A stretch of 64,000 nucleotides of DNA from contig CAWKNC010000001.1 in NCBI GenBank assembly GCA_963851045.1, positions 868,001 to 932,000 of the forward strand. Reading direction: 5' to 3'. Positions within the stretch are counted from its first letter, which is position 1, and the number at the start of each line of letters is the position of its first letter. The notes under the pieces are model-generated. The model was not told the DNA's origin. It did not search any database and saw only the letters and a program-made list of their open reading frames with translations. Positions 47,228 through 55,052 of the stretch are shown here, one piece after another. The translations under genes and the position numbers were made by a program. The stretch is from WHSW01 sp963851045 (GTDB lineage: Bacteria > Actinomycetota > Thermoleophilia > Solirubrobacterales > 70-9).

Positions 47228-48295
47228 CTAGGTCGCGCTCAGCTCGCGCTGCTCGCCGACCCAATCGTCGAGGGTCTGCCAGCACTCATACAACCACTCG
47301 ATCTGCTCGGGTTCGGTCAACGGCACATCGCTGCCGCGATAGCGCCAGAAGCGGACCGCGATGCGGGTTCCGACCAAGCCCCCGGCCCAGATATTGCTGA
47401 TGTGCTGAAAGCCGTCGAACCCGACGTGCCCGCAGAAGACGACGTCGACCTCGCCCGCGGCTTCCTCGAGCAATGCGAGTGGCCCTCCGAGCCGTGGCGG
47501 CAGCACGTGTTGAAGGCGGTTGGCAAGCGGTGAGATCTCGGGTCGCCGCTCGGCGATGATCTCCTTGGCCCGGGCGATCTTGGCGGTCGTCGCGCGGGTG
47601 CCCTCCGGGTAGATCAGGACGCTCTCGCCGCTGCCTATGCCGTGGAGGAGGCTGCGGAGGGCCGCAGACTCGCCGGCGGTGTCGCCGGATCCGCGACGCA
47701 CGAAGTAAGTGGGACACCAGCGCCCGCCGATGTCGATGGTCGGGATCATCTGCAGCTCGCGCTTGATCACGTAGCGCAGGCCGATGCCGTGATTGTGGGT
47801 GATGAGCGCGTCCGGAAGCGTGTTGTCGATGATCGAGGCGTGGCGCATCATGATCAGCGCCGGAGCCGGGGCCGCGAGGTCGAGGTCCTCGATGTCGAAG
47901 CGCAGCGAGAACAGCCGCCTGACGCCGCCCAGGTGGTGGCGGATCCACCACACGCGCAGCACGTAGATCCCGCGGTGTCTTCGCGGGGACCCGACGCCGA
48001 ACGGGCCGCCGGTGAGGAGCCAGATACTCAGCATCCGGACCAGCGCGATCATCTCACCCAGCAAGAACCACCACAGCATCGCGACCAGGCGGATGCCCAT
48101 CCAGTGCTTGCGGCTGCGCAGCCAGAGCACGAGGTCGACGACGATCGCGCCGAGCGCCAGCAGCGGCAGAAGCACCGTCACGACGACGAAGAGCACGATC
48201 TCGAGCGCGATCCCGCGAACTCGCCGGATGATTCGCGCGCCAAGGGGACCGTCGTCTTCGAAAAGCGGCCCGGGGCTGACCGGCATCACCCGCAT
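47228..48295 (-). CDS. PlsC-like 1-acylglycerol-3-phosphate acyltransferase family protein
   Basis: A 355-residue protein with two N-terminal transmembrane helices (~28-60 and ~70-95). The acyltransferase motifs are HASIID (HX4D, ~150) and YPEGTR (~227). The length and the LysR-like positive segments resemble LCLAT1/YihG-type membrane acyltransferases. It probably transfers acyl groups onto lysophosphatidic acid or a related lipid at the inner membrane. Divergent from tatA with a 48-bp gap. Confidence 0.85.
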   Translation of the reverse strand: MRVMPVSPGPLFEDDGPLGARIIRRVRGIALEIVLFVVVTVLLPLLALGAIVVDLVLWLRSRKHWMGIRLVAMLWWFLLGEMIALVRMLSIWLLTGGPFGVGSPRRHRGIYVLRVWWIRHHLGGVRRLFSLRFDIEDLDLAAPAPALIMMRHASIIDNTLPDALITHNHGIGLRYVIKRELQMIPTIDIGGRWCPTYFVRRGSGDTAGESAALRSLLHGIGSGESVLIYPEGTRATTAKIARAKEIIAERRPEISPLANRLQHVLPPRLGGPLALLEEAAGEVDVVFCGHVGFDGFQHISNIWAGGLVGTRIAVRFWRYRGSDVPLTEPEQIEWLYECWQTLDDWVGEQRELSAT

Positions 48296-48343
48296 GGAAG
48301 CGATCCTATGGGCCCGAGCCCTGGGCCATCTACGCTAAGGGGG

Positions 48344-48718
48344 ATGATCGGTCTGCCAGAAATCCTCATCGTCTTGGTAATCCTGCTCCTGATCTTCGGC
48401 TACAAGAAGCTGCCGCAGCTCGGGCGCTCCGCCGGCGAGGGCGCGCGTACCGGCATCGACAAGGCACGCGAGCTCTCAACAACGGTGGGCGACAAGGTCG
48501 ACGGCAAGGTCGATCCATCGAGCATCGGCCGCTCCGCCGGCAAGGGCCTGCGCGAGGCGCGCGAGTTCCGCGACGCGCTCACAGGCAAGGAGGTCGCGAA
48601 GCCGGCGCCCGCAAGAACCGCCGAGGCGCCTGCCCCTCCGCCGAGCGCCGACAGCACCAGCAGCGCCAACAGCACCAGCAGCACCGACAGCACCGACTCA
48701 AAGCCCGACTCCGCCTAG
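48344..48718 (+). CDS. tatA: Sec-independent translocase protein TatA
   Basis: A 124-residue TatA/E protein: one N-terminal transmembrane helix (IGLPEILIVLVILLLIFGYKK), the FG hinge, then the amphipathic helix (KLPQLGRSAGEGARTGIDKA). The last ~35 residues are a Pro/Ala then Ser/Thr/Asp low-complexity tail (SSANSTSSTDSTDS). It forms the pore-like oligomer of the twin-arginine pathway with TatC, which is not in this window. ATG preceded by a GGGGG run. Confidence 0.92.
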   Translation: MIGLPEILIVLVILLLIFGYKKLPQLGRSAGEGARTGIDKARELSTTVGDKVDGKVDPSSIGRSAGKGLREAREFRDALTGKEVAKPAPARTAEAPAPPPSADSTSSANSTSSTDSTDSKPDSA

Positions 48719-48761
48719 TCGCTCAAACGGGCGGTGACCCATCGCTGCTATCAAACCCGTC

Positions 48762-49751
48762 GTGGGGAGACGATGGCTAGCGCTCTGGGGCGGGCTCGCG
48801 GCGATGCTGGTGATGGTCGCGGTGATCCCGCAGACGGCAACCACCTCCGACCGGCCGGCGGTGCTTCCACCGGTCGCGGCCGTGGCGCCGAGCCAGTCGC
48901 GAATCATCTCCGCGCGCGTCTGGCACACGCGGATCGCCACCGTCCCGAATACCAACTCCCGACGACTCGGACGCGCGCTTGCGAGCCTACGCCCGACCTG
49001 GGTGACCGGTCTTCTGCGCTACGCGCGCAATCAGTACCCGCACCGCAGTGAGGTTCGCACCTGGCGCCAGATTCGCAGAATCGTGAAGGCGGCCAGCCCG
49101 CAGGCGCAGTTCGATGTCGTCCTCAACGCGATGCAGTACCGAACGCCGCGTGCGATCCGCACGATGATGCGCCGCCTGCGCGCCAAACTCGCCCCGGAGG
49201 GCTGGTTTTTCGATTTCTACTCGCAGGCCTTTCGCAAGCACCCTCGGATGATTCGGGCTGCGATTAACTCGGCCCACGGCCACGGCGAGTGGATCGGCGG
49301 CAACGTCTTCGGCATCGCTCGCCACCGGAAGCTGCCGCTCGGATCCGACTTCTTCAGTGTCCAGGACGCCGGGATACACCTGAACGGCAGGGCCGTTCGC
49401 CGCCTGGCCAAGAGTCGGCCGGTGATGTACCACCTCCAGAGCGATCCGGACAAGCGCCACAGCGGTGGCTGTCGCTTCATCCGCGACTTCAGCGACAAGC
49501 GCCGACGTGTGCTGCTTCGCGGCCGCGCCCGTCAACAGCTCAAGTACGACTACCGCGTCTCCTATCCGGTCTTGTTCCCGCAGTGCCTGCGACCCGGGCC
49601 GAACGGTCGGGGCACCTTCCTGCGGGCCTTCAACGCCTTCCGCCATCCGCGAGTCGTCAAGGAGATCGCTCGCCTGCTCGATCGCTACGACTTCGATCCG
49701 GCAACGCGGGGTGGCGAGCACGAAACGCGGGAGCTCGCGGCCGGCCGCTGA
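48762..49751 (+). CDS. Secreted hypothetical protein, 329 residues
   Basis: A GTG start gives a signal-anchor helix (~3-25). The mature part is basic and rich in Arg, with blocks such as LRPTWVTGLLRYARNQYP, APEGWFFDFYSQAFRKHPRMI and EWIGGNVFGIARH that suggest a TIM-barrel-like carbohydrate-active or unknown fold. A single CRFIRDF and FPQCLRPG pair could form a disulfide. I do not recognise the family. 43 bp after tatA on the same strand. Confidence 0.65.
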   Translation: MGRRWLALWGGLAAMLVMVAVIPQTATTSDRPAVLPPVAAVAPSQSRIISARVWHTRIATVPNTNSRRLGRALASLRPTWVTGLLRYARNQYPHRSEVRTWRQIRRIVKAASPQAQFDVVLNAMQYRTPRAIRTMMRRLRAKLAPEGWFFDFYSQAFRKHPRMIRAAINSAHGHGEWIGGNVFGIARHRKLPLGSDFFSVQDAGIHLNGRAVRRLAKSRPVMYHLQSDPDKRHSGGCRFIRDFSDKRRRVLLRGRARQQLKYDYRVSYPVLFPQCLRPGPNGRGTFLRAFNAFRHPRVVKEIARLLDRYDFDPATRGGEHETRELAAGR

Positions 49752-49786
49752 CCGGTTTCGCGGCCGCACCTCCTAACCTGCTCGTC

Positions 49787-50245
49787 GTGGCGGTGAGCAC
49801 AGCCCAGGCGCGGGGGCAGATTCTCGAGGAGATCGCTGGCGCGACCGTGCAGATTTCGTTTGCCGTCGGCTGCCTCGGCGCCGCCTTTGAGTTGCTCGAC
49901 GAGGTCACGGCCGACCGTCTCGAGACCGAGCTCTTTCGCCCGGCCCAGCGGGCCTTCACCCGTGCGAAGCGAGCGAGCTCGGGGTTTGCCGGTCGTTACG
50001 GGATGACCGCGCCGAGTCGCGAGGCGCCCTCACCGGGCCTGCCGTCTCAAGGTGTCAAGGTCTTTGTTGAGCGCGCGATCACCGCCGCCACGGAGGCGAG
50101 CCGGCGCATCGCCGAGCTTCAGGACTCGATGCTTCCGATCGAAGCTGGCGATCCGGAATTGCGGAGCGCCCTCGCCGAGACCAGGGAGCTCATCGATGGG
50201 CTCCCTGGCCCCGCGCGCTCGTTTCTCAGCACGCTCGGCCGTTAA
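49787..50245 (+). CDS. Hypothetical helical protein, 152 residues
   Basis: A small soluble, mostly helical protein (AQARGQILEEIAGATVQISFAVGCLGAAFELLDEV). GTG at 49787; a second in-frame GTG lies 6 bp later. No known motif. It ends 14 bp before the convergent CAP gene. The helical repeats with many Glu/Arg suggest an oligomeric or partner-binding role, but no function is assigned. Confidence 0.6.
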   Translation: MAVSTAQARGQILEEIAGATVQISFAVGCLGAAFELLDEVTADRLETELFRPAQRAFTRAKRASSGFAGRYGMTAPSREAPSPGLPSQGVKVFVERAITAATEASRRIAELQDSMLPIEAGDPELRSALAETRELIDGLPGPARSFLSTLGR

Positions 50246-50259
50246 GAGCGTTTGCAGCT

Positions 50260-51315
50260 TCAGCAGGCCGCGGTGACCGCGCTCTTTGCGGCCTTAACTC
50301 TCTTCTTCGCCCGCTTGATCCGGGGGCGGGCGGCATCCTGGCGACGCAGCTTCTTCAGCTTCTTCTTTGCCCGCTGAAGCTTTGCGCGAGCCTTGGCGCA
50401 CTTCGCCGCGTCAGGGACGAGGAAGGTGTTTGTCGTGTACGAGATCGGAAACTGCGTGCCGCTTCGGGTGACGCCGTCGATGGTCACGTTCAGCTCCCGG
50501 TTTGCGCTGATGGCGGTGCCGGGAATATCGACGTTCCAGCTGAGCGTGCGGCCCGTGCCGTAGCCGTCGTCGAGCGTTTGCACGTTGGCGACCGGGAGCG
50601 GTTCGCCACCCATTCGCACCTCGACCTTGGCGGCGGAGGTGTCGAAGGCGTTCTGATCGAGATCACCGCCGAGCGCGATGGACCACGTGTTGAAGATCCA
50701 CGCCCACGGAACCCATCCGGCGGGCGGCCAGGCGACGGTCGTCCCGGTTGCCACCGGGGTTGATGACGGGCCGATGACGGTGAGCGCGTTTGTGGTCCCG
50801 GTGGAGCCCGAGCCGAACGTGGTCGCCGCTGGATCGATCAGCCAGCGGCGGTGACCGAGGGACTCGACCCCTTCATCGTCGACGTACCCGACCATCGCGG
50901 TGGCCCCAGAGGCCCCAAGAAAGAGGTTCGACGTGCCAGCTCCCTGGGCGCCGTCCTCCGAGTAACACGGCCACTCAGGCCCGGGGGTGTGGCTGAGGTC
51001 GTTCGCGGCCTTCATCATCAGCGCCGCCGCGAGCGCTCGCTGGTTTAGCGCCGGGTCGAACGCGACCGGACCGACACCGGCGAACGAACGCAGCGTGTTG
51101 ACGGTGCGCAGCGTCGCCCCGAGCGATGCCTGCGATTCCTCGCCGACCACGCACCCGTTCACCGAGCCGGTCCATCCCGCGTCAACGCCCTCGTCGTCGA
51201 GAACGGCGCGGTACTGCTCGAGTGCGGTGTCGCGGTCGGACGGCGCGGCGAGCGCACCAGCGGGTGCCGCCAGCGCGATCGCCGCGAGGGCGACGATGAG
51301 GACCGCGCGGCCCAT
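50260..51315 (-). CDS. Secreted CAP-domain (SCP/PR-1) protein with a Lys/Arg-rich tail
   Basis: A 351-residue protein with a classic signal peptide (1-24). CAP-domain features follow: an N-terminal helix region with LRTVNTLRSFAGV, the His in LSHTPGPEW (~110) and the second motif LGHRRWLIDP (~155). A beta-domain (~220-300) comes next and the protein ends in ~50 residues of basic heptad-like helix (AKLQRAKKKLKKLRRQDAARPRIKRAKKRVKAAK), a coiled coil or wall/DNA-binding tail. CAP proteins are extracellular; the role is unknown. Its start overlaps the stop of the VOC gene by one base. Confidence 0.82.
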   Translation of the reverse strand: MGRAVLIVALAAIALAAPAGALAAPSDRDTALEQYRAVLDDEGVDAGWTGSVNGCVVGEESQASLGATLRTVNTLRSFAGVGPVAFDPALNQRALAAALMMKAANDLSHTPGPEWPCYSEDGAQGAGTSNLFLGASGATAMVGYVDDEGVESLGHRRWLIDPAATTFGSGSTGTTNALTVIGPSSTPVATGTTVAWPPAGWVPWAWIFNTWSIALGGDLDQNAFDTSAAKVEVRMGGEPLPVANVQTLDDGYGTGRTLSWNVDIPGTAISANRELNVTIDGVTRSGTQFPISYTTNTFLVPDAAKCAKARAKLQRAKKKLKKLRRQDAARPRIKRAKKRVKAAKSAVTAAC

Positions 51316-51674
51316 CAGTCGCTCGGAGGTGCGTAGCGGTTGTGAAGCATCAGATCGTTGCCGTCCGGATCGGTGAGCAGCGCCATGTGGCAGACACCGG
51401 TGTCGAACGTTTCACCGGCGAACTCGACGCCCTTGGCCTCTAGCTCCGCACGGGCTGCGGCGACGTCGTCGACGTGTATCGCCGGGTGGGCGTTCTTTTG
51501 AGGTTGAAACTCCATGCCCATCTTCGCCGGCTCCCAGATGCCAAAGCAGGTGTCGCCGATCCAGAACTCGTAATCGCTCTTGGGGTCCGGCTCGAGCCCG
51601 AGCGTGTCGACGTAGAAGGCGCGGGTGCGATCCGGGTCGGTCGATGGGACGCCGACGAAGTCGAGCTTGCTCAT
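51315..51674 (-). CDS. VOC family (glyoxalase/bleomycin-resistance fold) protein
   Basis: A 119-residue VOC protein. The ATG at 51674 has AGGAG about 4-8 nt upstream; the longer frame is not supported. The pattern FVGVPSTDPDRTRAFYVDTLGL, the central HPAIHVDD and the end ALLTDPDGNDLMLHN hold the usual metal ligands His and Asp/Glu of the fold. It may be a dioxygenase, epimerase or binding protein; not specified. Coupled to the CAP gene. Confidence 0.88.
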   Translation of the reverse strand: MSKLDFVGVPSTDPDRTRAFYVDTLGLEPDPKSDYEFWIGDTCFGIWEPAKMGMEFQPQKNAHPAIHVDDVAAARAELEAKGVEFAGETFDTGVCHMALLTDPDGNDLMLHNRYAPPSD

Positions 51675-51782
51675 GTTTCTCCTCTGGAGTTGGAAGTCCC
51701 ACCCAGAGTAAACCGACAGGGGTGGTCCGCTCACCCTCATGGAGGATTGCGCGTTGGATTGCCCGGGTGAAGACTGGGTGCA

Positions 51783-52550
51783 ATGCGCGGGACCGTCAAA
51801 CCTCGTCTCACCTACGCCAACGTGGTCGCCACGCTGGCGCTGTTCCTGGCCCTCACGGGCGGTGTCTACGCCGCCGCGAAGATCAGCGGCGCCAAGATCA
51901 AGAAGCAGACGATCGCCGGCAAGAAGCTGAAGAACGACGGCGTGACCGGGCAGCAGGTCGACGAGGCGACTCTCGGCAAGGTCCCGAGCGCTGAGAACGC
52001 CGATAACGCCACGAATGCGGCCACGGCTCAGACCGCCGCCACGGCGATCAGCGCACAGAGTGCTGCCAGCGCGCAGACCCTTGGCGGCACCGCGCCCGGC
52101 GGGTTCTTGTCGTCTGACGACGTGAAGGCGTTTCGCTTCGACGTGACGGTTCCGGAGGGACCAGTCGGGCAGCCGGCATTCGTTCAACAGAATGTTCTCG
52201 AGCTCGGCCCCCTGAAGCTGAAGGCAGCGTGCGATCGCCGGAACGACATCTTCCAGATCAGTGCGACGACCTCCGCCGCGTCGGCGGGGATCGATGGCGG
52301 CTGGACCATCACGAGGGATAACGATGTGGACGGAATCGCACAAAACAGCGGTGGCGGCCTGGGCGCGACAAACCTGGTCGTGACTTCAGCCGGTGGCCTT
52401 CCCACTACTCGTCGCTCGGTCGGAAACATCGTCTACAACGATCCGGCGACCGTGATCGTGATTTCGTTCGCGCTCTTCTATAACGCTTCCGACATCCCCG
52501 CCGAGACCCGCTGCTTCTTCACCGGCACCGCGACGAGGACCAACGTTTAG
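51783..52550 (+). CDS. Secreted repeat-stalk protein typical of Thermoleophilia
   Basis: A 255-residue protein. The N-terminal segment LTYANVVATLALFLALTGGVYAA is the hydrophobic leader common in Solirubrobacterales surface proteins. A Lys-rich repeat-like stalk (GAKIKKQTIAGKKLKNDGVTG), an Ala/Thr/Gln low-complexity region (~70-110) and a C-terminal beta-domain (~115-255) with two Cys that could form a disulfide follow. Probably cell-surface; function unknown. Confidence 0.7.
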   Translation: MRGTVKPRLTYANVVATLALFLALTGGVYAAAKISGAKIKKQTIAGKKLKNDGVTGQQVDEATLGKVPSAENADNATNAATAQTAATAISAQSAASAQTLGGTAPGGFLSSDDVKAFRFDVTVPEGPVGQPAFVQQNVLELGPLKLKAACDRRNDIFQISATTSAASAGIDGGWTITRDNDVDGIAQNSGGGLGATNLVVTSAGGLPTTRRSVGNIVYNDPATVIVISFALFYNASDIPAETRCFFTGTATRTNV

Positions 52551-52594
52551 CCGAACAGCTTGTGCGGGCGGGCGCGTGGGTTTAGGCTCGGCCG

Positions 52595-53467
52595 ATGGAC
52601 GCGGTCGCACCCACCAACCGCGAATCCGCCGAGGCCTGGGGCGGCGTTCTTTTCGATCGCTGGCTGGCCTTTCGCAACGTCGTCGCGACCGAGATCGCGC
52701 CATTCTCAGAGGCGGCGTTCGCTCTGCACGCGCCGGGTGCCGGCGCGCGTGCGCTCGACCTCGGGTGCGGGCTTGGCGACACCACCAAGCGCCTGGCGGA
52801 GGTGGTCGGGTCCGAGGGCGAGGTGCTGGGCATCGACGTTGGCGAGCGCTTCATCGAGTTCGCCAAGGACGAGGCGGTGCAGCTCGGAATCGAGAACGTC
52901 TCCTACCGAGTCGCCGACGCGCAGATCGCGGACCTCGGCGAGGGCTATGACTACGCGTTCTCGCGGTTCGGGACGATGTTCTTTGCCGGCCCCGTTCCCG
53001 CCCTGCGCAACATCCGCGGAGCGCTGCGGCCCGGAGGCCGCCTCTGCATGATCGTCTGGCGTCGAAAGCTCGACAATGACTGGCTTCACCGGGGCGAGCT
53101 AGTCGTCGATCCGTTTCTCGAGGAGCCCGAGGAGACCGACGAGCCGACCTGTGGTCCGGGCCCGTTCTCGATGGCCGATGCCGACACGGTCACGGAACAG
53201 CTTGTGCACGCGGGCTATGAGGAGATCACCCTTCGACGCCATGACATCGCCTATCGGATGGGCGACGACCTTGATGCCGCGGTCGCGCTCGTCATGGCGA
53301 TCGGTCCCGCCGGCGAGCTGATTCGTCTCGCCGGCGATGAGGCGGACAAGATGAGGCCGCAGATCGAGTCGGCGCTGCGCGACGCCTACGCCGAGCTCGA
53401 GGGTCCGGACGGGGTCCACGCGCAGGCTTCAGCCTGGATCATCAGCGCTACAGCCGCGTCCGCGTGA
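52595..53467 (+). CDS. SAM-dependent methyltransferase (class I)
   Basis: A 290-residue Rossmann methyltransferase. Motif I LDLGCGLGDTT (~52-62), the acidic residue after strand 2 (GIDVGERFI), and a late motif (LRPGGRLCMIVWRR) are clear. The fold and length fit UbiE/small-molecule methyltransferases; the substrate is unknown. It overlaps the next gene by 4 bp, so the SnoaL-like partner is cotranslated. Preceded by 44 bp after the stalk protein. Confidence 0.87.
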   Translation: MDAVAPTNRESAEAWGGVLFDRWLAFRNVVATEIAPFSEAAFALHAPGAGARALDLGCGLGDTTKRLAEVVGSEGEVLGIDVGERFIEFAKDEAVQLGIENVSYRVADAQIADLGEGYDYAFSRFGTMFFAGPVPALRNIRGALRPGGRLCMIVWRRKLDNDWLHRGELVVDPFLEEPEETDEPTCGPGPFSMADADTVTEQLVHAGYEEITLRRHDIAYRMGDDLDAAVALVMAIGPAGELIRLAGDEADKMRPQIESALRDAYAELEGPDGVHAQASAWIISATAASA

Positions 53468-53835
53468 ACACTGAAGGGTCAGTCGGCCGCAGGTTCGCCG
53501 AGGCCATCGCGGCGAAGGACTTCGATCAGGTCAAGGCGCTTGTCGCACCCGACGTCGACTTCCGCGGTCTCACCCCCGGCCGCGCGTGGGAAGCGAGCTC
53601 AGCCGACGACCTCGCCGGCGAGGTCCTGAACTCGTGGTTTGAGGAGGACGATCATCTCGATGAGCTGATCGCAGTTGAGACCGGGATGTTCGCTGACCGC
53701 CATCAGGTGACGTACAGCCTTTGCGGTCATAACGAAGAGGGCCCCTTCGTGGTCGAACAGCAGGCCTATTTCACCGAGAGCAACGGCCGTATCGACTGGA
53801 TGCGGGTGCTCTGCTCTGGATTTCGCCCGGCTTAG
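53464..53835 (+). CDS. SnoaL-like / NTF2-fold protein
   Basis: A 123-residue protein with a GTG start overlapping the methyltransferase stop (GTGA). The NTF2-like pattern starts FAEAIAAKDFDQVKALVAPDVDFRGL, with the end YFTESNGRIDWMRVLCSG. It could be a small hydrolase/isomerase or ligand-binding partner of the methyltransferase product. It converges on the collagen-like gene with a 5-bp gap. Confidence 0.8.
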   Translation: MNTEGSVGRRFAEAIAAKDFDQVKALVAPDVDFRGLTPGRAWEASSADDLAGEVLNSWFEEDDHLDELIAVETGMFADRHQVTYSLCGHNEEGPFVVEQQAYFTESNGRIDWMRVLCSGFRPA

Positions 53836-53840
53836 CGTTG

Positions 53841-54440
53841 TTAGTTCACGGCTACGTAGAACGCCTTGGGTGCGCCTGCAAAGGGGTTCGCTTGGATCGT
53901 CAGGACGAATGCGTTGGCGTTCGGCAGCACCCCACAATTGTTTTGTACCGCCGTCGGATCGACGGTCACCGTCGCGAACCCGGCGCTGGCTGAGTCGAGT
54001 GAAGCGACGATGTTCTTAGGCGCCGTCGCCCACCGCAGGCAGTAAATGTTCGTCGACGTGTTCTTCGACTCGATGAGGTTCTTGGACCTCGCCGGGTCGA
54101 AGGTGCCATCAGCTCGAACGTATGCAAACCCGACGGCGCTTCCGGGCGTCCCGTCGCTTCCCTGCGGCCCCTGGTCGCCCTGAGGTCCCTGTGGCCCCTG
54201 CTGGCCAAGTTCTCCCTGCGGCCCTACCTGACTCCATGAGACGGACTTTTCTCCCTTGCCGCATCTCTTGCCCTTCTTGAGATCCAGATCTCCCGACTTC
54301 TTCTCAAAGCAGGCATCGATGTCGCCATCACTGCCCACGGGGTTGAACGCTGCGTACGCACCTCCCCCGGCCACGACGAGGAAAAGTGCCAGAGCGCCAA
54401 TCCACTGGCTGCGTAGATGCGAGTGAATCCGGCCAACCAT
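53841..54440 (-). CDS. Secreted collagen-like protein
   Basis: A 199-residue protein with a signal/anchor segment (WIGALALFLVVAGGGAYAA), a short Cys-containing region (~38-65), a collagen-type Gly-x-y stretch of about 8 triplets (GPQGELGQQGPQGPQGDQGP), then a globular beta-domain with two Cys. Typical of secreted Thermoleophilia proteins. It ends next to the methyltransferase operon and starts 75 bp before the attL of the integrative element, on chromosomal DNA. Confidence 0.78.
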   Translation of the reverse strand: MVGRIHSHLRSQWIGALALFLVVAGGGAYAAFNPVGSDGDIDACFEKKSGDLDLKKGKRCGKGEKSVSWSQVGPQGELGQQGPQGPQGDQGPQGSDGTPGSAVGFAYVRADGTFDPARSKNLIESKNTSTNIYCLRWATAPKNIVASLDSASAGFATVTVDPTAVQNNCGVLPNANAFVLTIQANPFAGAPKAFYVAVN

Positions 54441-54515
54441 CCCGTCCGCCTCCCTGCGTTTGGTTTCTCCCCGACTGCTCGCGCGGTGATCAGTCTCCCA
54501 TACGGGCGGCGGGCG

Positions 54516-54559
54516 ATGGACGCGGCTGGTTTCGAACCAGCGACCTCTCGCGTGTGAAG
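54516..54559 (+). repeat. Left att repeat (displaced tRNA-Val 3' half)
   Basis: 44 bp identical to 61277-61320, from ATGGACGCGG to the anticodon-loop bases GTGTGAAG. It has no 5' half and is not a tRNA. It marks the element/chromosome junction; DNA to its left is chromosomal. Confidence 0.92.
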
Positions 54560-54604
54560 AGCTCGAAGAGGAAGCGGAAAAAGCGGCGGAAGCCGCTTAG
54601 TTAA
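54560..54604 (+). other. Orphan integrase-tail codons (basic tail)
   Basis: In the same relative frame in which the integrase crosses the att core, this segment reads SSKRKRKKRRKPLS and then stops (TAA 54602-54604). In the excised circle it would follow the integrase directly, replacing RALSH. The tail is strongly basic (nine Lys/Arg in 14 residues) and ends in a clean stop. Confidence 0.6.
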
Positions 54605-54677
54605 GCCGTTTCTAGAGTTGCGTACAGGACATCCCTAGACCGCCGAGATGTCCGCAATTTGCGGGCGATACCCGGGG

Positions 54678-54699
54678 GTTTGGGCACTGGTGCCCAAAC
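54678..54699. promoter_or_regulatory. 22-bp palindrome near the left end of the element
   Basis: Ten-base arms (GTTTGGGCAC and complement) around a TG centre. The central 16 bp, TGGGCACTGGTGCCCA (54681-54696), recur exactly at 61187-61202 near the other end. Candidate binding site for the integrase or the excisionase-like protein. Confidence 0.6.
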
Positions 54700-54740
54700 G
54701 ATTCGGGGCTTTGCCCACGCCGGCGCCCGGACGACCCGGT

Positions 54741-54800
54741 CTGGGCGTGAGCGATCCGACGCCAGCGAAGGCCCGGTTGATCGGCCGAGCGTCCGCCTGA
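54741..54800 (+). pseudogene. Short remnant resembling the C-terminal end of the giant surface gene
   Basis: The frame reads LGVSDPTPAKARLIGRASA and stops. This nearly matches the last codons of the giant gene (GVSDPTPAKARFRIAG). It looks like the tail of a lost homologous gene. The rest of the stretch 54605-55052 has no gene I can support. Confidence 0.5.
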
Positions 54801-55052
54801 GGCATCGACTGCCTCCGCGACGGAAGATCTCGGCTGGTTTGCCCGTCATGTGGCGAAGAGCCGCCAAGACGGCTCCGCGAGGAGCCCAGAGGAGAACACA
54901 CGATGAGCGATGCGAGCGATCATGGGAAGGCCAGCGGAAGCTGGACGGGTTCCTCGTTGACACCGTCCCACCCTTTCTTTACTGTGCCGCAGCTCAAGGA
55001 TGACCGTGAGGCGCGACCGGGGGGATCGGCGCCGTGGCAGGAGAGGAACGGG

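Noticed and set aside
54530..54604. Possible gene ending in the 'GRGWFRTSDLSRV' phrase
   Set aside because: This phrase is the antisense of a tRNA 3' half; it has meaning only as the integrase tail in the circular form and is not a separate gene.
54601..54963. 120-codon minus-strand frame at the left end of the tRNA-Val element
   Set aside because: Basic, low-information composition; crosses the palindrome and the giant gene's 5' region; no supporting motif.
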